Shown here: piece by piece, positions 11,373 to 22,479 of the stretch
Numbering within the stretch: the stretch's first letter is position 1
Layout of the letters: every line of letters begins with the position of its first letter
NCBI GenBank assembly: GCA_965153355.1
Contig: OZ231127.1
Location: 2,976,001 to 3,040,000, forward strand
Direction: 5' to 3'
Length of the DNA stretch: 64,000 nucleotides
Source of the DNA: Flaccisagitta enflata
Taxonomy: Eukaryota; Chaetognatha; Sagittoidea; Aphragmophora
Translations under genes and position numbers: made by a program
The notes under the pieces: model-generated
The model's database searches: none
The model's input: only the letters and a program-made list of their open reading frames with translations
Told to the model about the DNA's origin: nothing

Positions 11373-11865
11373 CACGGATAAAGTGTTTCAATCAATTCTT
11401 TCGGCTCATGAAATAGACATCGCAATTCGGCAGGTCGTCAAGCAGACGAATCAACGGACAAAGCCTCTATGAGTCCTACTCTGAGTCATAGGACTTTCGC
11501 ACTTAAATGTCCCCATTCCCCTCCCCCCCCCCTATGGCTGCAGCTGCCCAAAGGCAATATGAGTACAAATCACTGAGATCCATCGTTAAAAAATGTCTAA
11601 TTTGCGCGTAAAAATGAGTTTGATATACATAGGATGAATAAGGATAATTAGTGTTTACTTAGTTGAATGCAGCATATTTGTTTACACAGGCAAAAATATG
11701 CCAAAACACACCTGAGACGATCAAGCAATAGTGAAGAAAAGCAAGGAAAAAACAAGAAATGCAATCCTGAGAAATGTATAAAAAATTTCAAATTTCAATG
11801 AATAGAAGGGCATCTCAATATACTTCAGTGTACACACGCGATTCACACATATTGGCGAATTCTGG

Positions 11866-12700
11866 CCTCCTTTTGGGCAGCGGCCCCGGAGGGGCTGATG
11901 ACCTATGATTCCACATAGGGCAAATTTTCCGGTTTCCGTCCGTCCATCCGTCCGTCTGTCCCCCCCCCCCCCCCCAGCCTAGAAAATAACCTCCTGGGCC
12001 TCGAAATAGGCCTTTCAGACCCCCAATCAGGCCTGTCAGATTCCAAATCAGGCCTTCCAGACCTCAATTTAGGCCTCTCAGAGCCTCAATCAGGCCTGTC
12101 AGACCCCAAATCAGGCTTTCCAGACCTCAAATTAGGCCTCCTGAATCCTAACCAGGCCTCTAAGAACCCCAATCAGGCCTTTCAGATCTAAAATCAGGCC
12201 TTGACAGACCCCTTATCAAGCCTGTTGAGCCTCTGATCAAGACATCCAGACCTCAAATCAGGCCTCTCAGACCCTAATTCAGGCATTTCAGTACTTAATT
12301 CAGTTCTCTCAGATCCAAATATGGCCTTTCAAACTCAAAATCAGATCTTCGAGACCTCGAACTAGGCCTATCAGACCCACATCAGCCCTTCCCAGCCTAC
12401 AAACAGGCCTCCCACCCTGAATTAGACCCAAGATCAGGCCTCTTTGCTCCAAAACAAGCTTTTGAAACCTCTCAGACCTCAAATCAGGCATCTTAGACCT
12501 TAAATCAGGCAACTAAGACCTCAAATCAGGCTATTTAGACCCAAAATTAAGTATTAAAGACCCTGCGATTGTCCAGCATGGAATCATAGGTCATCGGCCC
12601 CTCCGGGGCCGCTGCCCCACTCATCTTATAGCAAAATAAACTAACATAGGGGCATCGGGTACCGCTGACCATGTAACGCTTTTGCGACTATTATAAGAAT
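11866..12700. mobile_element. TIR element with minisatellite core (GGGCAGCGGCCCC family)
   Basis: The ends are TTTTGGGCAGCGGCCCCGGA...GACCTATGATTCCA and, inverted, TGGAATCATAGGTCATCGGC...GGGCCGCTGCCCC...GGTACCGCTGACCATGTAAC. The core (12000-12550) is a degenerate tandem repeat, consensus near CCTCAAATCAGGCCTCTCAG. Confidence 0.8.
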
Positions 12701-12763
12701 GCCGGCGGTCCCTAATGATTGTACAATGTACCTCGATTCTTGCCTCCAAGGGTATGGTTTTTA

Positions 12764-12942
12764 GTCGCGGACGAGCGACTCTATAAGAGGCTTTGTCCGT
12801 CCGTCCGTTCGTCCGTCCGTCGGTCGGTCGGTCGGTCCGTCGGTCCGTTGGTGAGCACGAGTCGAAAAGTGGAAAAACCAGCGTTTCCACCTCTGCCCAC
12901 CCGTCCGCGACTGGTATTGGCCGTGTATCCGGCCTTGTTTAA
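12764..12942 (+). mobile_element. HINE-like short element
   Basis: TTTTTAGTCGCGGACGAGCG hairpin start, a long CCGTCGGTCGGTCGGTCG core, and the end GACTGGTATTGGCCGTGTAT then CCGGCCTTGTTTA. Confidence 0.8.
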
Positions 12943-12944
12943 TC

Positions 12945-13200
12945 AATATTGCTAGTGTCAGTTCTTCCATCAGTACATTAGTAATCTTTGATTGTTAATT
13001 TTGTAAGATATTTTGTGTAAACTTGATGGTATAGGATTGCCCACCCTATGCTTATGAGGTGTACAGTCAAGCAGAAAGTTTTGTCAGGTAAGCTCTTTTA
13101 ATTATTTGTAAAGGATAGTTGTGAGCAATCTGGAGTAAACACCATTGAAAGCTTGCAAGGCTTTCATCCTTTCTTAATTGGAGAATTCTGGCCTCCTTTT
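12945..13200. repeat. Interspersed repeat shared with 57240-57350
   Basis: GAGCAATCTGGAGTAAACAC...GAAAGCTTGCAAGGCTTTCA...GGAGAATTCTGGCCTCCTTT is present in inverse orientation at 57240-57350. A relative may lie near 4440-4510. Confidence 0.6.
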
Positions 13201-13337
13201 ATAAGGGCAATGTTGTTTCAACTTTCATATGTGAAAGAGGACACTTAACTCAGTTAGAAACTGTTTTCAGAAAAAAATCTTCTCCGGGATCTCCGATGCG
13301 AACCCCATCTACGCATCGCATCTTTCCATGACCTTTT

Positions 13338-13912
13338 TAGTCACGTGCCCGCGACTCTATGACCCGCTCTATCCGTCTGTCAGTCGGTCCGTCGCGCTTA
13401 GCTATTTTTCATCGTTTCACGTCATTTTAAGTTATTTCAAGACAATTTACATTTAGTCGGTAAGTCTTTTGGTCTTTAAGTCTTTTAGTCATGTAGTCTT
13501 TTGATCTTATGGTCTCAACAACCGCCCGCGGCTGTTAAATAGAAACTACTGAGCCAGACAACTTCGGTGGAGGAAAATAAGCGGAAATAAACGAATATCT
13601 TAAGACCATTTCCGTTAGGTTATCATTGTCTGATTTGTATACATATTGAGCCCAATCAATATTTTATTGAAGAATAGAAATAGAATAGAAATGATTTAAA
13701 GAATTCCCAATAAAGCCTATTTCAGCAATTCTATCCATAAAAGTGATGTTGAATTTTCAGTCGCGGACAACCGACTCTACACCTTGCCGTGTCGGCCCGT
13801 CCGTCTGTCGGTCCATCCGTCTGTCCGTAACATTTTTGAAATCTGGGCGGTTTTTGCATCGCCGCTCCTGCCCAACCGTCCGCGACTAGATTGCCGTGTA
13901 TCCGGTCTGGTT
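13338..13912 (+). mobile_element. Two HINE-like elements (13338-13545 and 13754-13912)
   Basis: The first starts TTTTTAGTCACGTGCCCGCG, contains an AAGTCATTTT-type interior and ends near GCCCGCGGCTG; it is a diverged member. The second is canonical: TTTTCAGTCGCGGACAACCG, a GTCCGTCTGTCGG core, CTCCTGCCCAACCGTCCGCG, ending GCCGTGTATCCGGTCTGGTT. Confidence 0.65.
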
Positions 13913-14264
13913 GGGTATCCCCTTGCTCATTTTATGAGCAATCGTCATGAGTATACTCGTGCCCTGCTTGAGTAGTTTCTAGTTCGTTAGTAAAGTTGGG
14001 GGGGGGGGGGGGGGAGAAAGCAGGGCAGTGGCCCCAAAGAGGACGCAGTCTTGTCGACTGCGGTGAATCTGTCTATCTATCAATGCATCTGTGCATCCAT
14101 CTGTCGAGCAAATGGGTTCCAGAGTCAAGGATTTGAATAATTCAGGTCAGGATCTACACTCTTTTCATTAGGGACAAAATTCATAAGGACATGAGGCTGA
14201 AATTTTGGCAAAATTTAAGGAAGAGCCCCAGTCTCAAATTTAGGAAAAATGTCCATTAGTCGGT

Positions 14265-14940
14265 CTGTCCCCTTTTTGGGCAGTGGCCCCAAAGGGGACG
14301 AAGTCCTGTAGAACACAGGGGGACTTTCATTCGTCCGTTCATTTGTCTGTTTGTCCCCTCCCTCATCAGGCCCCTTAGGACTGAAATCTGGCTTCTCCGG
14401 TCGGAAATCTGGGCTCTAAGGCCTGAAATTTGGCCTCTCAAGCCTGAAATCTGGCCTCTCAGGCCTCAAATCTGGCCTCTCAGGCCTCAAATTAGGCCTT
14501 TCAAGCCTCAAATTAGGCCTCTCGGACTTCAAATCTAAATTCTCAGGCTTCAAACCTGGCCTCTCAGGCCTCTCAGGCCTCAGATCAGCCATCTAAGCCT
14601 CAATTTATTGCTCTCAGGCTTCAAATCAGTTCTCTGACCTTTCAAGCCTCAATCCAGCTCTCTCAAGCTTCAAGTCAGCCCTCTAAAACTTCCAATTGGC
14701 ATTCTCAGACCTTACAACAGCCGTCTTAGACCTCAGTTTAGGCTCTTGAAAGCCTTTGGTCAGCCCTCTATAGCATCTCATCCACTTCTTCCGGCAGAAC
14801 GAAAAAAAGTCCCCCTGTGTTCTACAGGACTTTGTCCCCTTCAGGGCTGCTGCCCTGCTTCTAATCACTCCAATTCACAATCACTCAAAGCAGGGCAACA
14901 GGCATCGCTGACCACATATTGCCCTTAGGCGACCTTTTAC
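14265..14940. mobile_element. TIR element with minisatellite core (GGGCAGCGGCCCC family)
   Basis: The left end TTTTTGGGCAGTGGCCCCAA...GACGAAGTCCTGTAGAACAC is an inverse match of the right end GTGTTCTACAGGACTTTGTC...CAGGGCTGCTGCCC. The core (14380-14720) consists of GGCCTCTCAGGCCTCAAATC-type repeats. A further relic of the same family lies at 13950-14045. Confidence 0.8.
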
Positions 14941-14987
14941 TTTTTCGGCTTTCTTGAGCTGTTTGGGCTCACGGCTCCTTTCCAAAT

Positions 14988-15180
14988 ATCATTATAGGTC
15001 ATTTTGAGTCAATCTGAGTCATTCTAAGTCCCTCTAAGTCATTTTAAGTCAATCAAGTCAATCAAGTCAATCAAGTCAATAAAGTCATTTAAGTCATTTT
15101 AAGTCTTTTTTAAGTCATTTTAAGTCATTTCAGGTCATCTTGAGTCATTTAAAGTCAATTTAAGTCATCTTAAGTTGTTT
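14988..15180. repeat. AAGTCATTTT-type minisatellite
   Basis: Tandem 10-11 bp units on the theme AAGTCATTTT, ending in GTCTCGCACGCGACTTATAG, a fragment of the HINE-like family. Confidence 0.75.
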
Positions 15181-15297
15181 ATGTCTCGCACGCGACTTAT
15201 AGATGTAGATAGAAAATGATATCAACTCATTCTTATAACTTATTAGATTGTTTGTGTCAATAAACATAAGTTAATGAGTGGAACTAATCCGGGAAAT

Positions 15298-15432
15298 AAC
15301 AAGGCCGGATACACGGCTACCTTATGCCCCAGTTGCATGCGGGTGGGCAGGAGCAGTGCTGGAAAAGGTCAAGAGAGCATTTGGGCGGGAGCAGTATGCT
15401 CAAAAATCTAAAAAACGCAAAAAAAGTAATGG
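15298..15432 (-). mobile_element. HINE-like short element, truncated
   Basis: AACAAGGCCGGATACACGGC, then GCATGCGGGTGGGCAGGAGC...TTTGGGCGGGAGCAGT. The GTCC core and terminal hairpin are missing; the sequence runs straight into a minisatellite-core element. Confidence 0.75.
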
Positions 15433-17335
15433 TTGCAAAAGCGTTAGATGGTCAGTGGTACCCTCGGGTGTGTCAATATGCAAAAGTATTTTTGATCAGA
15501 TCATCGACATTAAGGAATGTAAACAAAAAAATTCTAAAGCATTTGGGGTTTTTGTTTTTTCAAATTTCATTCATCTTCCGTTTTTTTAGCGCAAGAAAAG
15601 ATTGACAAAAATATATATACTTCCAGCAACTGCACCTAGATTTGGTGAAAATAAGACACATGATTTCTACAGATAAGGCATCTGAGATAAATGAACCTCA
15701 CTCCTTTGATTGCTTTATTTACTTTTCTATATATGACGCACTGAAATTAAAGTAAGAGGAATTTACCCAGTGGACAAAGTCACCATTCACTTCACTACTT
15801 TTGCTTACGTCAATGCTCGTGTTTATTTTTTTTGTATTGAAATGTATAAACTTACATGAGGAAATCGAACTGTCACTGTCAAATGACAAAAATGCAAAAA
15901 GATTAAAGGAAATTCGATTCTAATGAGACTGAAAAGTGGAAAAAATGATGACAATCATTTCAGTAACTGCTCATTGAAAATTTTAAATTTGCATAAAAAA
16001 TCCAAATATCATTAAAATAAGAACATAGCGCCCTCAGCATATGTTATAGGAATCGCGCTATGTTCTTGTTTTATTGATATTTTGATTTTCTATGCAAATT
16101 TAAAATTTTCAATGAGCCATGGTAAATCGACAAAAGAAATTTTTTATTGTATTTCGCATATTTTTTCAGCTCAAAATTAAAGAATTGGAGTTTTAAACTG
16201 GCATATGCAAGTCAATTCATGCAAAATATGGCTGTTGACAGTTTAATTGAAAACATAAAAACAAAAATTATCATTAAATTTCATTTTATAAATTTCATGA
16301 TTTATCTAGCTCGGGTAGCAAATTCTATGGTAATTTTCAGTGCGTCATATCCGGTCCTGGTTCTGGAATACTTGAAATACTTGCCTGAATAGGGTATCCA
16401 AAAGAATTCCAGTAGAACATTTTTTTCTCTTTTTAGCCTTAGGCGTGACAATATTTTCTCGGTAAAGAAGAATAAAAAAATGATTTTGAAAGAAAAAATC
16501 TAATCCTGGTAAAGCTAAGACAATAATCAATATGAGTTTCACCTAAGCAACGAGTGTTCTGAGATGTCTCCTATGATTAGTTTTTGTATTTTTCTATAGA
16601 TTTTGTGATATATGAACAACATTTACTCAGTTAAAACTAGAATTAGCACTAAGATATTTATATGTGTAAACTTGATTATATTCCTGAGCAATAATGCTGA
16701 TACAGAAATCAGAATCATTAATAAGCAATTTACAAATTAGCGGCTAAAAAGCGGTTTTGAAAAAAACGGAAAGTGAATGAAATTTAACAAAATAAAAAAG
16801 CTAAAGATCTTAATATTTACTACTTAATGCTGTCTGATGTTGATGGTCTTATCATAAAACCTTTTGCATATTGACACACCCGAGTGGTACCCGTGCCCTG
16901 CCCTAGTAGGCTGTGCTTGAAGTTGAAGGGGAAGCAGGGTAGCGGCCCCGCAGGAGTCGATGACCTATGCTTTCACACATTTGGGGAATTTTCTCCTTCT
17001 TCTCCTCCTCTTCCGCCCGCCCGCCCCCAGCTTCGAGGCCCAAATTCTAGTCCCGAGACCCAAATCCCAGTCTCGTGGCCCACCTCCTATCCATAAGGCC
17101 CATTTCCTATCCTCAAGGTCCAAATTCTAGCCTGGAGACCCAAATCCCAGCCTTGAGGCCCAAATCTCATTGAGGCTGGGATATTAACCTTGAGGCTTAT
17201 ATTTAGGCCTCAAGGCTGGGATACGGGCGGAGGAGGAGGAGGAGGAGAATAAAAGAGAAAATTACCAATATGTGTGAAAGCATACATAAGTCATCGACCC
17301 CTTCGGAGCCGCTGCCCAAAAAGGGGATCAACCGA
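15432..17335. mobile_element. GGGCAGCGGCCCC-family element interrupted by a 1.4-kb foldback
   Basis: The outer TIR GCAAAAGCGTTAGATGGTCA GTGGTACC is cut at 15462 and resumes at 16883 as TGGTACCCGTGCCCTGCC. It then shows AGCGGCCCCGCAGGAGTCGA, a core of GAGGCCCAAATCCCAGTC-type repeats (17030-17220), and the inverse end CATCGACCCCTTCGGAGCCG CTGCCC. Confidence 0.75.
15463..16884. mobile_element. 1.4-kb foldback element with 7-9 bp target duplication
   Basis: TIR CTCGGGTGTGTCAATATGCA at the left and its exact inverse at the right. TGGTACC occurs on both sides (AGTGGTACC if the duplication is 9 bp). The arms also share ATTCATCTTCCGTTTTTTT motifs with the 9-bp-duplication family, and the centre (15975-16115) is an inner palindrome around AGAACATAGCGCCC. 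Undamaged relatives of the host element show the empty site. Confidence 0.85.
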
Positions 17336-17450
17336 CCGACCAACCGACTGACAAAAACCCACCCCATCCCTAACCCTTATCCCACCCATATCCCTAAAAC
17401 ATCAGCCGCTTAAAAACACTTAAAAACAAAAGACACGGATTGACATTGCT
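17336..17450. repeat. Telomere-like CCCTAACCC-containing repeat, shared with 60840-60965
   Basis: AAAACCCACCCCATCCCTAA...CCCTAAAACAT...AAAACAAAAGACACGG is found in inverse at 60840-60935. It is interstitial and degenerate, not a telomere. Confidence 0.6.
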
Positions 17451-17589
17451 AACGTGACCGGTATCTGGAGTTCAGGGGCTAAAATGAAGAACTTTTGATG
17501 AGAGGTTTAAAACCAGACCTCTTGATTATGTTGCAGCGTGCAGCGCCGCTGCTCGGAAGGGAAGGGGGCGTGTTGGAAGGTTTTGGAAG

Positions 17590-17815
17590 GAGAAGGAGAA
17601 AAGGAAAAAGAGGAAGAAGGACAAGGAGAAAGGATAAGAAGGAAGAAAAAAAAAAAGAAGAGAAAAGAAAAAGAAAAGAAAAGGAAAGGAAAAGGAAGAA
17701 CAAAAACAAAAGGAAAAAAAAAAGGAAAAAAAAAAGGATAAGGAAGAAAAATCAAAATGAGAGAAAAAGAAGAGTAGGAAAAAAATTTAAAAAAAAAGAA
17801 AAGAAAAAAGAGGGC
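17590..17815. repeat. Purine-only tract
   Basis: About 220 nt almost free of pyrimidines on the plus strand (AAGGAGAAGG/AAAAAGGAAA mixtures), followed by a GATGGATGGACTGACGG block related to the GTCC cores. Confidence 0.8.
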
Positions 17816-18239
17816 ATTTCCTTAAAGTCAAAAATTTAATGTGATGGATGGATGGACTGACGGATGGATGGACAGTTAGACGGACTGACAGAGGAATACA
17901 TAGCTAGAAATTTATCAACAATCCAAGTACCATCAAAACCATATAAGGAGAATCAAGGATGAATTTGAGTGTGTTTTTGATAGCTGAAACCCCATTTTAT
18001 GGTAGCTTTCTATCTAGTGTTAGTCAAGATGGTCTGTCGGAAGATCTTAGTATGCAAATCCTGCTGCCCGGAAGAAAATCATAATCAAGAGGTCTGTTTA
18101 AAACTATAACAAATTTGGGCGATTTTGCTTGGATTTAGACCTCTAAAGGCAGAATTTGAGCAAGAACAAGCCCCAAAAGAAACCCCTTGGCACCGCTGCC
18201 CAAAGGAACAAGCCCAGGCGGGCAACTCGATGTGTCACC

Positions 18240-18322
18240 TGCGTGATATTAGAAGAGGCGTAACGGACGGACGGCTGGACGGACAGACCCTCTTATAGAG
18301 ATGCGTTGACGCATCTAAAAAC
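18240..18322 (-). mobile_element. HINE-like fragment, ATGCGT-stem subtype
   Basis: GGACGGACGGCTGGACGGAC, then AGACCCTCTTATAGAGATGC GTTGACGCATCTAAAAACAA. The terminal hairpin here is AGATGCGT/ACGCATCT instead of AGTCGCG/CGCGACT. Confidence 0.7.
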
Positions 18323-18555
18323 AAAAATTCTTATAGCGTTTCGTCTTTTCATTCTTGTTTGTACCAAATTGATCGTAATATTCTCTGCTACGAATAATTA
18401 ATCGTATATTAATAAATTAATATAAATCGTAATATTCTCTGCTACAAATAAGTTCATTAGCATCATGCGTAAGTCTGCCCAAGAAATGGATTTACGTGAT
18501 TGTCATCTTATCCTTTGTCTATCTACTCATCATTTCGACTCAAAAGTGGCTCCCA

Positions 18556-19415
18556 GCACAAAACATAAGGTCAATTCAAATGACAATACCGAGGCCCAGG
18601 CCCAGACCCAGGTGAGTCGCTGAGAGGCGATGTTGAAAGGGGAACAAGCACCATGATGACTGGAAGCGTCAGCATCACAAACGAAAGAAGATGAAGAAGA
18701 AGAAGAAGAAGAAGAAGAAGAAAAAGAAAAAGAAAAAGAAAAAGAAGAAGAAGAAGAAGAAGAAGAAGAAGAAGAAGAAGAAGAAGAAGAAGAAGAAGAA
18801 GAAGAAGAAGAAGAAGAAGGAAAAGAAGGAGAAGAAGAAGAAGAAGAAGAAGAAGAAGAAGAAGAAGAAGCAGAGAAGAAGAAGAAGAAGAAAAAGAAGA
18901 AGAAACATAAGGTCAATTCAAATGACATTACCGAGGCCCAGACCCAGACCCAGGTAAGTCGCTGAGAGGCGATGTTGAAAGGGGAACAAGCACCAAGATG
19001 ATGGAAGCGTCAGCACCACAAACAAAAGAAGATGATGAAGAAGATGAAGAAGAAGAAGAAGAAGCAGAAGAAGAAGAAGAAGAAGAAGAAGAAGAAGAAG
19101 AAGAAGAAGAAGAAGAAGAAGAAGAAGAAGAAGAAGAGAAAAAGAAGAAGAAGAAGAAGAAGGAGAAGGAGAAGAAGAAGAAGAAGAAGAAGAAGAAGAA
19201 GAAGAAGAAGAAGAAGAAGCAGAGAAGAAGAAGAAGAAGAAGAAACATAAGGTCAATTCAAATGACAATACCGAGGCCCAGACCCAGACCCAGGTGAGTC
19301 GCTGAGAGGCGATGTTGAAAGGGGAACAAGCACCAAGATGATGGAAGCGTCAGCACCACAAACGAAAGAAGAAGAAGAAGAAGAAGAAGAAGAAGAAGAA
19401 GAAGAAGAAGAAGAA

Positions 19416-19446
<31 letters not shown>

Positions 19447-20000
19447 AAGAAGAAGAAGAAGAAGAAGAAGAAGAAGAAGGAGAAGAAGAAGAAGAAGAAG
19501 AAGAAGAAGAAGAAGAAGCAGAGAAAAAGAAGAAGAAGAAGAAGAAGAAGAAGAAACATAAGGTCAATTCAAATGACAATACCGAGGCCCAGACCCAAAC
19601 CCAGGTAAGTCGCTGAGAGGCGATGTTGAAAGGGGAACAAGCACCAAGATGACTGGAAGCGTCAGCACCACAAAGGAAAGAAGATGAAGAAGAAGAAGAA
19701 GAAGAAGAAGAAGAAGAAGAAGAAGAAGAAGAAGAAGAAGAAGAAGAAGAAGAAGACGAAGAATAAGAAAAAGAAGAAGAAGAAGAAGAAGAAGAAGAAG
19801 AAGAAGAAGAAGAAGAAGAAGAAGAAGAAGAAGAAGAAGAAGAAGAAGAAGAAGAAGAAGGAGAAGAAAAAGAAGGAGAAGAAGAAGAAGAAGCAGAGAA
19901 GAAGAAGAAGAAGAAGAAGAAGAAGAAGAAGAAGAAGAAGAAGAAACATAAGGTCAATTCAAATGACAATACCGAGGCCCAGACCCAAACCCAGGTGAGT
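18556..20000 (+). repeat. Five-copy compound repeat: exon-end/5' splice-site unit alternating with AAG arrays
   Basis: Units of about 100-130 bp (start CATAAGGTCAATTCAAATGA; CCGAGGCCCAGACCCAG then GTGAGT or GTAAGT; CGCTGAGAGGCGA; ending in an AAG array) begin near 18562, 18905, 19246, 19556 and 19947. All five keep a consensus GTRAGT after CCCAG, at 18612, 18953, 19293, 19605 and 19994. The first, not preceded by an AAG array, is the best candidate for a real exon end. Confidence 0.8.
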
Positions 20001-20039
20001 CGCTAATAGGCGACATTGAAAGGGGAACAAGCACCATGA

Positions 20040-20790
20040 TGATGGAAGCGTCAGCACCACAAACAAAAGAAGATGATGAAGAAGATGAAGAAGAAGAAGA
20101 AGAAGCAGAAGAAGAAGAAGACGAAGAAGAAGAAGAAGAAGAAGAAGCAGAAGAAGAAGAAGAAGAAGAAGAAGAAGAAGAAGAAGAAGAAGAAGAAGAA
20201 GAAGAAGAAGAAGAAGCAGAAGAAGAAGAAGAAGAAGAAGAAGAAGAAGAAGAAGAAGAAGAAGAAGAAGAAGCAGCAGAAGAAGAAGAAGAAGAAGAAG
20301 AAGAAGCAGAAGAAGCAGAAGAAGAAGAAGAAGAAGAAGAAGAAGAAGAAGAAGCAGAAGAAGAAGAAGAAGAAGAAGAAGAAGAAGAAGAAGAAGAAGC
20401 AGAGGAACAGATATGATATCGAAACTGAAAAAAAGAAAAAGATAAAGATGAACAAGTAGAAGAAGACGCAGATAAGAAGAAAAAGAAGAAGAAGACGAAG
20501 ACAAAGACGAAGACGAAGATGAAGGCGAAGAAGAAGAAGAAGAAGAAGAAGAAGAAGAAGAAGAAGAAGAAGAAGAAGAAGAAGAAGAACAGATATGATA
20601 ATGAAACAGAAGAAAAGAAAAAATAAAGATGAACAACAAGAAGAAGAAGCAGAGAGGAAGAGGAAGAAGAAGAAGAAGAAGATGAAGATGAAGAAGAAGA
20701 AGAAGGAGAAGAAAAAGAAGAAGAAGAAGAAGAAGAAGAAGAAGAAGAAGAAGAAGAAGAAGAAGAAGAAGAAGATAAAGAAGGGAAGAA
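20040..20790. repeat. (AAG)n array with interruptions
   Basis: Almost pure AAG/GAA trinucleotide with GCA, GAC and GAT substitutions. A longer unit containing GAACAGATATGATA occurs twice (20405 and 20588). The apparent poly-Glu, poly-Lys and poly-Ser frames are artefacts. Confidence 0.95.
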
Positions 20791-21015
20791 AAGGAAGAAG
20801 AAGAAGAGGAAGAAAAGACAAAGAGAGAGAAACAGAAAGTATGTATTTAAAGTAGAAAAGGAAAAGAAAGAAGAAGAGGAGAAACCGAAGAAGAGGAGAA
20901 ACAGAAGAAGGATGAAAATGAAAACAAAGACTGGGCGATGTGAAACAATGTAGAGTGTCAGAGAGAACAAGCTGTGAAAACATATTCATGACATATTCAT
21001 TATTCAATCACCCAG

Positions 21016-21469
21016 GTGGACCGGAGACGAATTAAAGACTCCATCTTCCGAGGATAAAAATCATCCTTCCCCAACATCGTCGTCGTCGAAGAAAGCGGCT
21101 TTGGCTCCCTCTCCATCTTCCTCCTCTTCATCGTCTTCCTCCTCGTCTTCCTCTTCATTCTCACCGTCTTCCCCCTCCTCTTCCTCGCTCTCCCCTTCCT
21201 CGGCGTCGTCGCCAAAAAAGACGGAAGTTTCGATCGTCAAATTGTTGGCCATTTCTCGAATCAAATTGATAGCTTTAAAATCATACAAAGATTGTTACTT
21301 GGTATTAGAGGACGACTTGGAGAGACTAGAAACGACGCTTAATTCGTCGTTGATGAAGAAAATGTATACTTGGACGAAAGAGACGGGGCTGGACCCTCGA
21401 TTGTTCCATTGGCAAAAGGAGAAGCACAAAGAAAAATTAATCACGTTCCGATTCTCAGTCAAGTATTGA
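21016..21469 (+). CDS. Terminal exon of an unrecognised Ser-rich protein
   Basis: After the acceptor TCAATCACCCAG the frame reads WTGDELKTPSSEDKNHPSPT, an acidic/polar stretch, a Ser-rich run (about residues 30-65) and then a normal-looking globular tail with VSIVKLLAISRIKLIALKSY, KDCYLVLEDDLERLETTLNS and GLDPRLFHWQKEKHKEKL before TGA. Codon use in the tail is unbiased, unlike the simple repeats upstream. Its phase (one base completes a codon) fits the 5' splice site at 18612, where the upstream frame reads IQMTIPRPRPRPR, so a spliced pair 18611/21016 is plausible. I do not recognise the family. A signal AATAAA follows at 21645. Upstream exons were not found. Confidence 0.6.
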
Positions 21470-21477
21470 TGATACTA

Positions 21478-21619
21478 CAGTTAAATCCCGCTCTAACGGA
21501 TTTCAAGAGTAATAGGCGGAATTCTGTTAGAGCCAATATAAGAGATAAAGAGAAACATGTTAAAGAGACTATACACGGAATTCCGTTAGTGAATGGTCTG
21601 TTAGAGCGGGGTTCAACTG
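21478..21619. mobile_element. Tigger/pogo-type miniature element with TA duplication
   Basis: TIR CAGTTAAATCCCGCTCTAAC at the left and GTTAGAGCGGGGTTCAACTG at the right, flanked by TA on both sides. The CAGTTGAACCCCGCTNTAAC terminus is characteristic of pogo/Tigger miniatures. It lies between the stop codon and the AATAAA of the upstream gene, so it is probably transcribed in that 3' untranslated region. Confidence 0.85.
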
Positions 21620-21644
21620 TATAATATCAATGGAATTATTTTAG

Positions 21645-21650
21645 AATAAA
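21645..21650 (+). terminator. Putative polyadenylation signal AATAAA
   Basis: First AATAAA after the stop codon at 21469, 176 nt downstream, in AT-rich sequence. Confidence 0.45.
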
Positions 21651-21775
21651 CACTATATCAATTTGATGATGACATTTTTGGATTTGGTGGCGGTTTATAA
21701 TCTGGGTGCGACTTAACAGCGACAGCAACATAAAAATCAACTTCAATTTAAAACCAATTCAATCACGTGATTTTT

Positions 21776-22045
21776 TTTTTAAATCGCGTGCTACGCGACT
21801 CTATAAGCCACTTTTCGGTCGGTCCGTCGGTCGGTCCGTCGGTCCGTCGGTTCGTCGGTCAGTCACAGAACTGTTTTAAAGGCTTTTTAAATCATTTTTT
21901 ATGTCCCTGAATGGTAGAGAAGGAGCTTTGTTGAGCAAGGAGCCTTTCCAAATAGCTCTTTGAAAAAAAATGTTTGTCTGTCTGTCTGACTGTCTGCCTG
22001 ACTTTTTTTGAAAGTGCCAAAGCACGCGACCTTGTTTGGCTCTAA
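21776..22045 (+). mobile_element. HINE-like element, variant with internal GTCTGTCTGTC block
   Basis: TTTTAAATCGCGTGCTACGC GACTCTATAAGCC, a CGGTCGGTCCGTCGG core, an interior with GTTTGTCTGTCTGTCTGACT, and the end AGCACGCGACCTTGTTT. Confidence 0.6.
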
Positions 22046-22195
22046 ATGCCGTGACTAGTTTTATTTCATGTATACAAAAAATATCGTGACGAAAGCGTTT
22101 CGGATTGACTGACCAATGCGACTGTAAATGGAACAAGGCCAAGTGAAGGTTAATAAGTGCGCCTCGCTTGATTAATATTTTGTGAATGAACGTTT

Positions 22196-22250
22196 TTGAT
22201 GAATGAATGAATGAATGAATGAATGAATGAATGAATGAATGAATGAATAT
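22196..22250. repeat. (GAAT)n microsatellite
   Basis: About 12 uninterrupted GAAT units. It is followed at 22340-22405 by a minus-strand HINE-like fragment whose terminal hairpin is AAGTGCG/CGCACTT. Confidence 0.95.
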
Positions 22251-22479
22251 GAATGTGCCATTCATTGAATGTGGTGAGGCATGAAAGGTGATAGGAATGA
22301 AGAAATACGTCAGAATCAGCCGTTTTGCGCATTTCAGACGTTTGCGTGACCGACCGACCAACCGACGGACATGACCTCTTATAGAAGTGCGAGGACGCAC
22401 TTACAAACGTCATCTCCAAATATTTATATCACGGCCCCTGCCCAACCATGTGTAGAGTTTTGTAGACCGAAAAGACGGC

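Noticed and set aside
18530-20970. Long poly-Ser, poly-Phe, poly-Glu and poly-Lys frames on both strands
   Set aside because: Translations of (AAG)n and its complement; no conserved flank.
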